From an uncultured delta proteobacterium (lineage in GTDB: Bacteria; Myxococcota_A; Polyangia; Polyangiales; Polyangiaceae): a stretch of 33,376 nt of DNA. Shown piece by piece: positions 23,232 to 29,637 of the stretch. A program made the translations under genes and the position numbers. The stretch lies in the NCBI GenBank assembly GCA_903892415.1, contig CAITIQ010000029.1:1-33376 (forward strand). Reading direction: 5' to 3'. Position 1 is the stretch's first letter; every line of letters begins with the position of its first letter. Below the pieces are notes generated by a model. That model saw only the letters and a list, made by a program, of their open reading frames with translations, did no database searches and was not told the DNA's origin.

Positions 23232-24050
23232 ATGGGCGCTTCGAGTCAGCAGAGTTCGTTTCGTAATCAGGCTCTACGGGCCGGCCACCGTTACGACCCT
23301 TCGGCGGCCTCGAGACCGATTCTCGTGTTTGAGGAGGTCTTCAAGTCCTACCGTCCAGATCAGCCGGTTTTGCGCGGTATGTCGCTGGTGATCGAGCGCG
23401 GGGAGTTTGTGTTTGTGACCGGACCGTCCGGCTCCGGCAAGAGCACCTTGCTCCGTCTCATCCACCGTACCGAGCAGCTCGATGACGGTCGCATCCTGTT
23501 CTTGGGTCGGGATGTCTCACGCCTTTCTTCCTCGGCGATCCCCGCGCTTCGTCGCAACATCGGCGTTGTCTTCCAGGACTTTCGCCTCGTGCCCGATTGG
23601 AGCGTGTACGACAACGTGGCCATCGCTCTCGAGGTGATGGGCATCGCTAAACGCTTGATTCGAACGCGCGTCGGAGAGGCGCTCGAGCGTGTTGGGCTCG
23701 CGGGCCGTGGCGCCGATGCGGCGCGAGTGCTCTCGGGCGGGGAGCAGCAACGCGTGGCGGTCGCTCGCTCGCTGGTGCACGAGCCCGCGCTGATTCTGGC
23801 CGACGAGCCCACCGGCAATCTCGACCCGCAGCTAGCGATCGATATCCTCGGCTTGTTCGAGGACATCCACGAAACCGGAACCACCGTTCTGTTCGCCACG
23901 CACGACCGCTCCTTGCTCGATGTGCGCCCGCGGCGCGTGGTGATCCTCGATGAAGGCAAAGCCACCGATGTTCCGGCGGGCCTTCAAGAGCACGGCGAAG
24001 AAGACGACGGCGGCGACGAAGACTTCGACCTCGAAGAAGAAGCGGCCTGA
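23232..24050 (+). CDS. ftsE: Cell division ATP-binding protein FtsE
   Basis: I take the ATG at 23232 (272 residues). The open frame extends upstream but there overlaps the divergent formyltransferase and is unlike FtsE. ABC-type ATPase: Walker A GPSGSGKST (64-72), Q-loop in VVFQDFRLVPDWSVYDNV (Q115, the FtsE-typical block), signature LSGGEQQR (168-175), Walker B LILADEPTGNLD (187-198), and H-loop in LFATHDRSLL. Unlike short FtsE proteins (about 220 residues) it has a 28-residue N-terminal extension and a very acidic tail (EEDDGGDEDFDLEEEAA). With FtsX it forms a membrane complex that uses ATP cycles to switch on peptidoglycan hydrolases through EnvC-type activators during septation. It is first gene of a tight three-gene operon. 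Confidence 0.95.
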   Translation: MGASSQQSSFRNQALRAGHRYDPSAASRPILVFEEVFKSYRPDQPVLRGMSLVIERGEFVFVTGPSGSGKSTLLRLIHRTEQLDDGRILFLGRDVSRLSSSAIPALRRNIGVVFQDFRLVPDWSVYDNVAIALEVMGIAKRLIRTRVGEALERVGLAGRGADAARVLSGGEQQRVAVARSLVHEPALILADEPTGNLDPQLAIDILGLFEDIHETGTTVLFATHDRSLLDVRPRRVVILDEGKATDVPAGLQEHGEEDDGGDEDFDLEEEAA

Positions 24051-24059
24051 AGGAGCACC

Positions 24060-24953
24060 ATGGACCTGGAGAACTCGAATAGCTCGGTGTCGCGCGGCAT
24101 GTTCGGTACCTGGCGCGCAGGACGACGCGATTGGCGGTTGCAAGCGCTGAGCGTGTTCTCGCTCTCGGTGGCCTTCATTTGCCTCGCAGCCGCGATTCTT
24201 GTGGTGACCAACGTCGAGGCTTTGCGAGACCGCTGGTCGCGCGCTGGGCGCGCCACGATCTACCTCAAGGATGCCGCCAAAGAACCGGACGTGGCGGCGC
24301 TTTCACAGGCGCTCTCGCAGACCGAGGGTGTCTCGCGGGTGCGCCGGGTCACGGCGGAAGAAGCTCGCAAGGAAGTTATCAGCTCGGACGAGTCGCTCGC
24401 GGCGTTGCCGGTCGAAGCGTTCCCCGGCTCGCTCGAGGTCGCCTTCAACGACACGATCACCGATGAACAACTGCAAACCATCGCGCTCAAGCTGCGAGCC
24501 TTGCCGGCGGTCGACACCGTGGAGACCTACGAAAAGTGGACCGATCGGCTTTCGGCGCTGCTCGGCGGCGGCGTTACGGCGGCCTTGTTCCTCGCGGTGA
24601 TCGTGCTCGGAGCAGTGGTCAGCGTCGTCGGCTCGACGATGCGCCTCTTGCTGCAACGACGGAAGATCGAGGTGGAGGTGCTGCGCTTGGTGGGCGCCAC
24701 CGACAACTTCGTGCGCACGCCGTTCGTGGTGGAAGGCGCTACGCAAGGGGCGATGGGGGCGGGGCTGGCGATCGCGGTGCTGTTCGTGTTGTTCCTGATC
24801 GTGAAGGACCGCTTCGACCAACAGCTCTCCAACCTCACCGGCCTGATGCCCACCTTCCTGCCGCTTCCCGTGGCCGTGGCGATGGTCGCGCTCGGCGCCT
24901 TCCTCGGAGGCACCACCGCCTTCTTCAGCTTGCGAAAGATCGCGACGGTCTAA
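24060..24953 (+). CDS. ftsX: Cell division membrane protein FtsX
   Basis: A 297-residue protein with four membrane segments in FtsX order: one at about 28-50 (LSVFSLSVAFICLAAAILVV), a periplasmic loop of about 110 residues, then three near 170-195, 230-250 and 265-290. The loop holds the family's AxIYLKD and EVISSDESLAALPVEAFPGSLEV stretch. REVEVLRLVGAT-like IEVEVLRLVGATDNFVRTPFVVEG is the conserved cytoplasmic block before the third segment. It is preceded by AAGGAG 6 nt before the ATG and starts 9 nt after ftsE. It relays FtsE ATPase activity to the downstream-encoded activator through the periplasmic loop. Confidence 0.95.
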   Translation: MDLENSNSSVSRGMFGTWRAGRRDWRLQALSVFSLSVAFICLAAAILVVTNVEALRDRWSRAGRATIYLKDAAKEPDVAALSQALSQTEGVSRVRRVTAEEARKEVISSDESLAALPVEAFPGSLEVAFNDTITDEQLQTIALKLRALPAVDTVETYEKWTDRLSALLGGGVTAALFLAVIVLGAVVSVVGSTMRLLLQRRKIEVEVLRLVGATDNFVRTPFVVEGATQGAMGAGLAIAVLFVLFLIVKDRFDQQLSNLTGLMPTFLPLPVAVAMVALGAFLGGTTAFFSLRKIATV

Positions 24954-25961
24954 ATGCGAAGGAGACTCATCGCGCCAATCGCTCTCTTCTGCTTGCTCGG
25001 GTCGGGCGCTGCGTTGGCCGTCAATGGGACTCCAACAGGTCCGCTCGACGCCCTGAGCCAGCGCAATAAGCCAGCGGCGAAGGCCAAAGCGCGAGCGATG
25101 TCGCCCACCGACGTCGAGATCGCCCTCAAAGCGCTGGTAAGCGAAAAGGCCGAGCTCGAGAGCGAGACCAGCGAGATCGCCGCCACGCTGACCGCCGCCG
25201 AAGCTCGGGTGAACGCACGCGGCCGCACCTACTACAAGCAGTTGAGGGCCGGCATGCTCCCGGTGGGCGGCGGCTTCGACGAGCTCGTCGATCACGCCGC
25301 GCGCGTGGAGCGCAACCACCTATCGATCCGCCGCGATCTCGAGCTCTGCAAGCAGCTGCGCAAACGCCGCGACGAGATCGAACTGCGGCTCGTGGCGATC
25401 GATGCGGACCGAGCGCCGCTCGAGGCGCAAAAGAAGGCGTGGGACAGCGCCAAGTCCTACTTGCGGCAGGCCGACGAACGCCGCGCCGCCTTCGATCGGG
25501 CGTTCGGTTCGTCGATGTCGCCACCCGAGGCGGTGACCGTTTACGGTCGCGAGGTTTCGCCTGGTGAAGCTCCAACCGGCGTGTTTGCGTCGCTGCACGG
25601 GACTTTGCCGATGCCGTTAGCCGGCCGCACCGAGGTGCGCGTAGTCGAAGGGAGTTCGGGCCCGGGGACCGCGGTGGAGCTGCATTCGGCTCGTGGAGCT
25701 ACGGCTCGTGCCGTCGCGAATGGGCGCGTCGTTTTCGTCGACCGCGACGAATGGGACCGACTGGCGATCATCCTCGATCACGGTGAGCGTTACTTCACCG
25801 TGTACAGCAACATGAAGGCGAGTGAGGTCAAGGTCGGAGAGAGCGTTCAAACTGGCTCCGCACTTGGACCCGTGGTGGAGGTCGGCGGCGAATCCGTGCT
25901 CACCTTCGAGCTGCGCAAAGAGGGCCGAGCCGTCGCCGCTTCTCCCTGGTTCGGCCTCTAG
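24954..25961 (+). CDS. envC: EnvC-like murein hydrolase activator (degenerate M23/LytM)
   Basis: A 335-residue secreted protein; the ATG directly follows the ftsX TAA with no gap. A signal peptide (MRRRLIAPIALFCLLGSGAALA) is followed by a coiled-coil region at about 50-180 (EIALKALVSEKAELESETSEIAATLTAAEARV in pattern). A C-terminal LytM/M23 domain spans about 215-335. In that domain the zinc ligands are lost: the usual G-x-D-x-A strand reads VELHSARGATARAV with no Asp, and the HxHFE strand reads VLTFELR. Degenerate LytM domains of EnvC/NlpD type activate amidases rather than cut cell wall. Synteny with ftsEX supports this, although EnvC itself is usually unlinked in Escherichia coli. The gene symbol reflects role and domain layout, not close identity. 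Confidence 0.85.
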   Translation: MRRRLIAPIALFCLLGSGAALAVNGTPTGPLDALSQRNKPAAKAKARAMSPTDVEIALKALVSEKAELESETSEIAATLTAAEARVNARGRTYYKQLRAGMLPVGGGFDELVDHAARVERNHLSIRRDLELCKQLRKRRDEIELRLVAIDADRAPLEAQKKAWDSAKSYLRQADERRAAFDRAFGSSMSPPEAVTVYGREVSPGEAPTGVFASLHGTLPMPLAGRTEVRVVEGSSGPGTAVELHSARGATARAVANGRVVFVDRDEWDRLAIILDHGERYFTVYSNMKASEVKVGESVQTGSALGPVVEVGGESVLTFELRKEGRAVAASPWFGL

Positions 25962-25970
25962 ACCGCCAAA

Positions 25971-26012
25971 ACGAAAACAGCAGCTCCGCGGTTGCGGGGC
26001 TGCTGCTTCTTC
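25971..26012. terminator. Strong bidirectional intrinsic terminator
   Basis: A 12-bp stem (25978-25989 with 25994-26005, one G-T wobble) closes a GGTT loop. On the plus strand it follows envC and is trailed by CTTCTTCC. On the minus strand it follows the small secreted protein gene and is trailed by TTTTCGTTTT. It serves both convergent genes. Confidence 0.85.
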
Positions 26013-26035
26013 CGAACTCGACGGACGAGCTGACG

Positions 26036-26449
26036 TCAGTTGGACTTGAACGGGAGCTTGAACGGCGACGAGCAGGACGAATCACTGCAGGCGACGAGCT
26101 TGCACTCGCCAGAGATCGACTTGTCGGCGCCGACGCTGAACGATGCGCTCTTGGCTTTGCCTTCTTTTCCGGCGTCTTCGAACTTGGCGTCAGCCTTGGT
26201 CAGCTGGGCCTTCTCCAGCTTGCCACCCTCGGCGATCGTGACGTCGCACTTGATCGGAAAATCTTTGTTGATGTAGGCGCCATCAATGCCCTTCAGCACG
26301 ATGGAGGCCTTGCCAGCCTTGGCGTCCAGCTTGGCTTCAACGACCACCCGCTTCTCGAGCGGCTCTTCCGCCGTGGCGGTCAGGGAGAGGGCTGCGGTGG
26401 TGGCAAAGGCGCCGAGGCCGAGAGCTGCAAACGCGAAACCGATCTTCAT
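26036..26449 (-). CDS. Small secreted protein, Cys-containing
   Basis: I choose the ATG at 26449 (137 residues) because AAGGAG sits 5 nt before it; a GTG two codons earlier overlaps that site. It starts with a clean signal peptide, MKIGFAFAALGLGAFATTAALSLTATA, cut near residue 27. The mature part is Lys- and Ala-rich, with a beta-strand pattern (KRVVVEAKLDAKAGKASIVLKGIDGAYINKDFPIKC in outline). Three Cys close to the end (GECKLVACSDSSC) plus one near the middle could form two disulfides. A -10-like TATACAAT lies about 45-50 bp upstream and a strong terminator follows, so it is probably monocistronic. No family recognised. Periplasmic or secreted. Confidence 0.8.
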   Translation of the reverse strand: MKIGFAFAALGLGAFATTAALSLTATAEEPLEKRVVVEAKLDAKAGKASIVLKGIDGAYINKDFPIKCDVTIAEGGKLEKAQLTKADAKFEDAGKEGKAKSASFSVGADKSISGECKLVACSDSSCSSPFKLPFKSN

Positions 26450-26494
26450 AGTCACTCCTTAGCGGTGGTTTGTCGCAAGCTGTGTGCCGCGCGG

Positions 26495-26502
26495 ATTGTA
26501 TA
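26495..26502 (-). promoter_or_regulatory. Possible -10 element for the small secreted protein gene
   Basis: On the minus strand GGCTATACAATCC contains TATACA/TACAAT about 46-54 bp before the ATG at 26449. No good TTGACA-like -35 is seen at the expected distance, so only the -10 is offered. Confidence 0.35.
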
Positions 26503-26749
26503 GCCGATCGCGGGTATTTGAGGATGCGCCTGATGGGGAAGGTGAGGGCCAATCGATCCAGCAGGATCTTTGCTGAGTCGCCTGGGCCTCCGAGCTTCGC
26601 GGCTAGGGCCGAATGGGCCGGAGCGCAGGCGAGGGTTGGACGCAGGGGACTGCTGGCCATTCATCGCCGAAGGAAATTTTTTCTGGTGGGTGGGGTCGCA
26701 CCTTGAGGTAGGCAGAAAGCCAAGAACGTGCTGAAGTCTCGAGGACTCC
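26503..26749. other. Intergenic region between divergent genes, with a possible RNA fold
   Basis: The stretch between the small secreted protein gene and the tandem PilZ gene carries no gene I can support. It contains an extended inverted repeat: CGCCTG (26579-26584) and CTCCG (26588-26592) pair with CGGAG (26619-26623) and CAGGCG (26626-26631), enclosing a small AGC/GCT hairpin. GAGGA at about 26739-26744 is the likely ribosome-binding site for the PilZ gene. Confidence 0.5.
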
Positions 26750-27649
26750 ATGAACGAACGGCGCCGTGACCGCAGGTTTCCAGTGGAAGCCGCTGCGGTC
26801 CTCAAAATCGGCAAGAAGCCCCTGACGGCTTCCGTGACTAACGTGAGTTTTCACGGCTTGTCGTTGCGTGTGGAGGATCCACCTCCTTTGCGGCAGCTGG
26901 TCCAGGTCGAGCTGGAGCTACCCAACGGCAAGCCGTTTTCCGCCCACGCAATGGTGGTTCACGTCGAGGGCGCGCGCGTGGGGCTCGAGTTCTTCGGTCG
27001 GACGTCCAACGCCGATTGGGACGAATTCGTGCAGGGGTTGGTGCGGGTTTCGCTCCTTCCGCCTGACCCTGCGGCTGTCGTCCGTCCACCTCCGAGGCCT
27101 CCGCCGGCCGCGCCGCCGAGTCGTCGCTCCGCCGAGCTCGCCCAGCAAGCCGCTCCGCCGCCTCAAGCTTCGCCCGGTCCGCCTCAAGGTCCCCCAGGAG
27201 CACCACCCCCGCTCCCTCCTCCCCTTCCTCCGGGGCGGTCTCAACCGGGCCTGCCGGCGCAGCCTCCCGCGCCCCCTGCAGTCCCAGCACCCAAGGCGCA
27301 ATACCTCGGGCCCGACCGTCGGCGTGCGCCCCGGGTGGATCTTCGGCTCGAACTTCGGCTTCGAACCAGTCGGTCGATCCACACGGCCTTCACAACCACC
27401 GTGTCGATGCTTGGCGCCACTGTGCTCGTGCCCGACGGTCAGGTGGCCAGCGGCGAGCAAGTGATCTTGAACCTGATTCAACCGGGGACCAGCTTCTCGT
27501 TCCGTCGCGACGGAGTGGTGCGCAGCGTTGGGGCGGCTGAAGGGGGCTATGTGCTCGGCGTCGAGTTCTTGCCTCTCGATCCCATGCGAGAGGTCCTGTT
27601 TGCCGAGTTCATGAACACCGCCTACTCAGCGTTTCACCCCGGTTCGTAG
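26750..27649 (+). CDS. Tandem PilZ-domain protein with Pro-rich linker
   Basis: A 299-residue cytoplasmic protein with two PilZ domains. The first (about 3-100) has the c-di-GMP motif pair intact: RRDRR (5-9) and NVSFHGLSL (N-x-S-x-x-G), followed by GLEFFG. A Pro/Ala-rich linker (about 105-185) contains runs such as PPPLPPPLPPG. The second domain (about 190-290) starts with DRRRAPR, which keeps R-x-x-x-R, but the second motif reads TVSMLGATVL with Thr in place of Asp/Asn, so binding may be weaker. It ends with VLGVEFLPLD. GAGGA lies about 5 nt before the ATG. It is monocistronic, with a terminator 10 bp after the stop. It is probably a second-messenger effector; the output is unknown. Confidence 0.9.
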   Translation: MNERRRDRRFPVEAAAVLKIGKKPLTASVTNVSFHGLSLRVEDPPPLRQLVQVELELPNGKPFSAHAMVVHVEGARVGLEFFGRTSNADWDEFVQGLVRVSLLPPDPAAVVRPPPRPPPAAPPSRRSAELAQQAAPPPQASPGPPQGPPGAPPPLPPPLPPGRSQPGLPAQPPAPPAVPAPKAQYLGPDRRRAPRVDLRLELRLRTSRSIHTAFTTTVSMLGATVLVPDGQVASGEQVILNLIQPGTSFSFRRDGVVRSVGAAEGGYVLGVEFLPLDPMREVLFAEFMNTAYSAFHPGS

Positions 27650-27659
27650 ATCCCTTCGG

Positions 27660-27696
27660 CAGCCTTCCACCGTTCAAGATCGGAAGGCTGATTTTC
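27660..27696 (+). terminator. Intrinsic terminator of the tandem PilZ gene
   Basis: CAGCCTTCC (27660-27668) pairs perfectly with GGAAGGCTG (27682-27690) over a 13-nt loop, followed by ATTTTC. It comes 10 bp after the PilZ stop codon. Confidence 0.7.
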
Positions 27697-27723
27697 ACCT
27701 TCGCACGGTAGCGCTTGCGTCTT

Positions 27724-27770
27724 GCATGCGACATGCCGCTGAATTGGGCCGATTCATTGGGCCGGCCAAT
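27724..27770 (+). promoter_or_regulatory. Candidate activator-binding repeats upstream of the sigma-54 promoter
   Basis: Three elements sit just upstream of the -24 box: a perfect inverted repeat GCATG-CGA-CATGC (27724-27736); a direct repeat ATTGGGCCG at 27743-27751 and 27756-27764; and ATTGG-N5-CCAAT (27756-27770), which abuts the promoter. Sigma-54 promoters need an AAA+ enhancer-binding protein, so such repeats are expected. They are nearer the start site than the usual 80-150 bp. Confidence 0.45.
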
Positions 27771-27786
27771 TGGCACGCACCCTGCT
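27771..27786 (+). promoter_or_regulatory. Sigma-54 (RpoN) promoter, -24/-12
   Basis: TGGCACG-CACC-CTGCT matches the consensus TGGCACG-N4-TTGCW with one mismatch, and has the required GG (27772-27773), exactly 10 nt, then GC (27784-27785). Transcription should start near 27797. There is no coding start downstream on this strand before a T-tailed hairpin. Confidence 0.8.
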
Positions 27787-27796
27787 TAGTAATAAC

Positions 27797-27853
27797 TGAA
27801 GCGCCTGTGACGGAGTTCCCCCCCCCAACCGTCGAGCAGGCGCTTCTTTTTTT
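27797..27853 (+). ncRNA. Candidate sigma-54-dependent small RNA with C9 loop
   Basis: Starting at the predicted transcription start, nearly the whole segment folds as one hairpin. GAAGCGCCTG (27798-27807) pairs perfectly with CAGGCGCTTC (27837-27846). Inside it TGACGG (27808-27813) pairs with CCGTCG (27829-27834), with AG unpaired on each side. TT/AA closes a loop of nine C (27818-27826). Seven T follow (27847-27853), giving a classic termination tail. The product would be about 57 nt. The PilZ gene upstream already has its own terminator, so this hairpin is not needed for it. The poor T content on the opposite side makes it a weak terminator for the convergent TonB-like gene. There is no open frame of note. 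The architecture resembles Pxr of Myxococcus xanthus (sigma-54 promoter, C-run in a stem-loop), as I recall it. Not proven to be expressed. Confidence 0.65.
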
Positions 27854-27857
27854 GTCC

Positions 27858-29165
27858 CTACTTCTTCTTCTCGCGCTCGCGTTGAAACTTGCGAACGCGG
27901 AAGGGCGCAACCGCACGAGGGGCATCCGAACTCGACTTCACCCAGAACGGGTCTTTGTTTACGGCTTGGAGTTCGGCCGGCAAAGCGCCGCGCCCGTTGA
28001 CGGTCACTCGCGATGACGTTTGGACCTGGATCTGCTTGGTCGCACCAATGTTCGTCTCGTCGGAGACGACGTTCACACCAACTGGAATGCAGGGCCGACC
28101 GTTCTCATCGGTGAACAGCGGCACCTTCGCTGTCTCCCCAGCGTCTTTGGTCTTCCCGCTGCTGGCCGCTTCGGCGATGTCGTTGATGATCTGGTTGGCG
28201 CACACCGGCTTCACGTCGGCGCCCTTTGCTGAGCCCGAGGGGAAAACGTGGCGCACTTTCACGTCGACGGTCACCGTCGCTCCAACGCCTTTCGCCCCGC
28301 CCAAGCCCAACTGCTTGCCGTTCAAACTTGCGGCGGCCGCTTTGGCAGCGCCGCTCCAGGTGGCCGCATCTCCGCCCGAGGCCTTGAGCACGCGAACGCT
28401 GGTGACCTTACCGCTGCCGTCGAGCTTCACCTCGAAGGATGCGCGCGTGTTGTGACCGACCGGAAGAGCGCGCGTTGCGGTGGCCACCGCTCCGACCACG
28501 ACCTGGGTCGCCGGCAATTCGATGCCGACCTTCTTGTCGCTACCGATCAGGGTGGATTGAACCGACTCCGACGCGGCCTTCTGCGGGGAGCTCGTCGGCG
28601 CTTTGATCTCGGTGGGAGCTGCGGGCGCTGCCGCTTCATTGAGTGCGATGGCTGCCGCGAGGTTCAGTCCCAAACCGCTTGGGTCGAGCGGGTTTGCAGC
28701 CAGCTCCGGCTCGCTCCATCCGTTCTCGCCTGGACCGTCCAACGGCGTTGCAGGGCCTGGTTGCAAACCAGCGCTGGGTTCGCCTGCGGCCTCTGCTGCG
28801 GCTGCCGCGGCTTCCGCTTCCGCTTCTGCTTCTGCTTCTGCTTCGCTCTCGCTCAGCGCAGCGGCATCGCTTGTGGTCGGCGGGGCTGGCCGCGCGGCGG
28901 CGCGTTCTGTCTGGGCAGCAGGCTCAGTCGTGGGCTTGGGCGCCGCTTCGGGTGATGGCGCGGGCTGCGTGGTTACGAGCGCGTTCGGCTTCGGCGCGGC
29001 TTGCTCGGCATCTGGCCCGACTACGTCAAGCCACGTGAGCGGCGCCTCTTGGTTACCGAGCCGCGTCGAAAGCAGATTGGTGGCAGGCGCCCTGCGCGCC
29101 GCCTCGAGAAAGGCACCATGCAGGACCACCGCCAAGCCGATGAAGAGCCAACTGCGATCGCCCAC
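27858..29165 (-). CDS. TonB-like C-terminal-domain protein with low-complexity linker
   Basis: A 435-residue membrane-anchored protein. The N-terminal hydrophobic helix (SWLFIGLAVVLHGAFLEAA) is a likely signal anchor. A Pro/Ala/Glu-rich stretch (about 55-190) follows that includes an alternating Glu-Ala run, as in periplasm-spanning linkers of TonB. The domain at about 240-310 (RASFEVKLDGSGKVTSVRVLKASGG, then AAKAAAASLNGKQL, then VTVDVKVRHVFPSG) resembles the TonB C-terminal fold. The last part contains CANQIINDIAEAA and PCIPVGVNVVSDETNIG, with two Cys, and a basic tail (RKFQREREKKK). No ExbB/ExbD genes are near. Whether it energises transport is unclear. GTG start. Its stop lies 5 bp from the end of the candidate sRNA on the opposite strand. 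Confidence 0.75.
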   Translation of the reverse strand: MGDRSWLFIGLAVVLHGAFLEAARRAPATNLLSTRLGNQEAPLTWLDVVGPDAEQAAPKPNALVTTQPAPSPEAAPKPTTEPAAQTERAAARPAPPTTSDAAALSESEAEAEAEAEAEAAAAAAEAAGEPSAGLQPGPATPLDGPGENGWSEPELAANPLDPSGLGLNLAAAIALNEAAAPAAPTEIKAPTSSPQKAASESVQSTLIGSDKKVGIELPATQVVVGAVATATRALPVGHNTRASFEVKLDGSGKVTSVRVLKASGGDAATWSGAAKAAAASLNGKQLGLGGAKGVGATVTVDVKVRHVFPSGSAKGADVKPVCANQIINDIAEAASSGKTKDAGETAKVPLFTDENGRPCIPVGVNVVSDETNIGATKQIQVQTSSRVTVNGRGALPAELQAVNKDPFWVKSSSDAPRAVAPFRVRKFQREREKKK

Positions 29166-29256
29166 GTTGCGAGTCTACGGTGCTGCGGGCCGCCGGCCAG
29201 CGAGAAGGTTGTGAGTCGTTTGGGTCGCAGGTCTTGCGCGGCCTGCGAGATGACAC

Positions 29257-29637
29257 ATGATCGTGCGTGTGAACCAAACTCAACTTCGCAAGCCCGCCCG
29301 CGGATTCAGCGTCGTTCCCTTCTTCGGGGACCTGCTCGTCCTTAGTCGAATGTTGCGAGATGCGCAGGCTGGTTTCGGCTTGAAGGCGGTCTCCCTCTTC
29401 ACACTTCTTTACGTGGTTTGCCCGATCGATCTCATTCCAGAGGCGTTCATGCCCATGGTCGCCTGGATCGACGACGTTGGCTTGGTGATCACCCTGAGGC
29501 TCGCGCTCGACGGCCACTTTGCCAAGTATCGCTACCCGCTTTTCAGCTCACCTGCACAAGCAGCAGCGGCCGCTGGCCCAGTCGATTTGAATGGGCGCGC
29601 GGCCGCGCAGGGTTGGGTCTCTGAGCAGCATCGTTAG
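29257..29637 (+). CDS. DUF1232 (YkvA-like) membrane protein
   Basis: A 126-residue protein with the DUF1232 core: LKAVSLFTLLYVVCPIDLIPEAFMPMVAWIDDVGLVITLRLAL (about 42-84; pattern PIDLIPE ... DD) in two hydrophobic helices. Family members are small membrane proteins of unknown function. The C-terminus is Ala-rich and polar. The ATG at 29257 is reasonable (GAGA 7 nt upstream). Its TAG overlaps the TAA of the adenosine deaminase gene on the other strand, so the two mRNAs are tail-to-tail with a 4-bp overlap. Confidence 0.85.
   Translation: MIVRVNQTQLRKPARGFSVVPFFGDLLVLSRMLRDAQAGFGLKAVSLFTLLYVVCPIDLIPEAFMPMVAWIDDVGLVITLRLALDGHFAKYRYPLFSSPAQAAAAAGPVDLNGRAAAQGWVSEQHR

Noticed and set aside
26635..26665. 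c-di-GMP (GEMM-I) riboswitch near the tandem PilZ gene, from GGACGCA
   Set aside because: Only this short match; the conserved CACGCACAGGGCAAACC half and the tetraloop receptor are missing.
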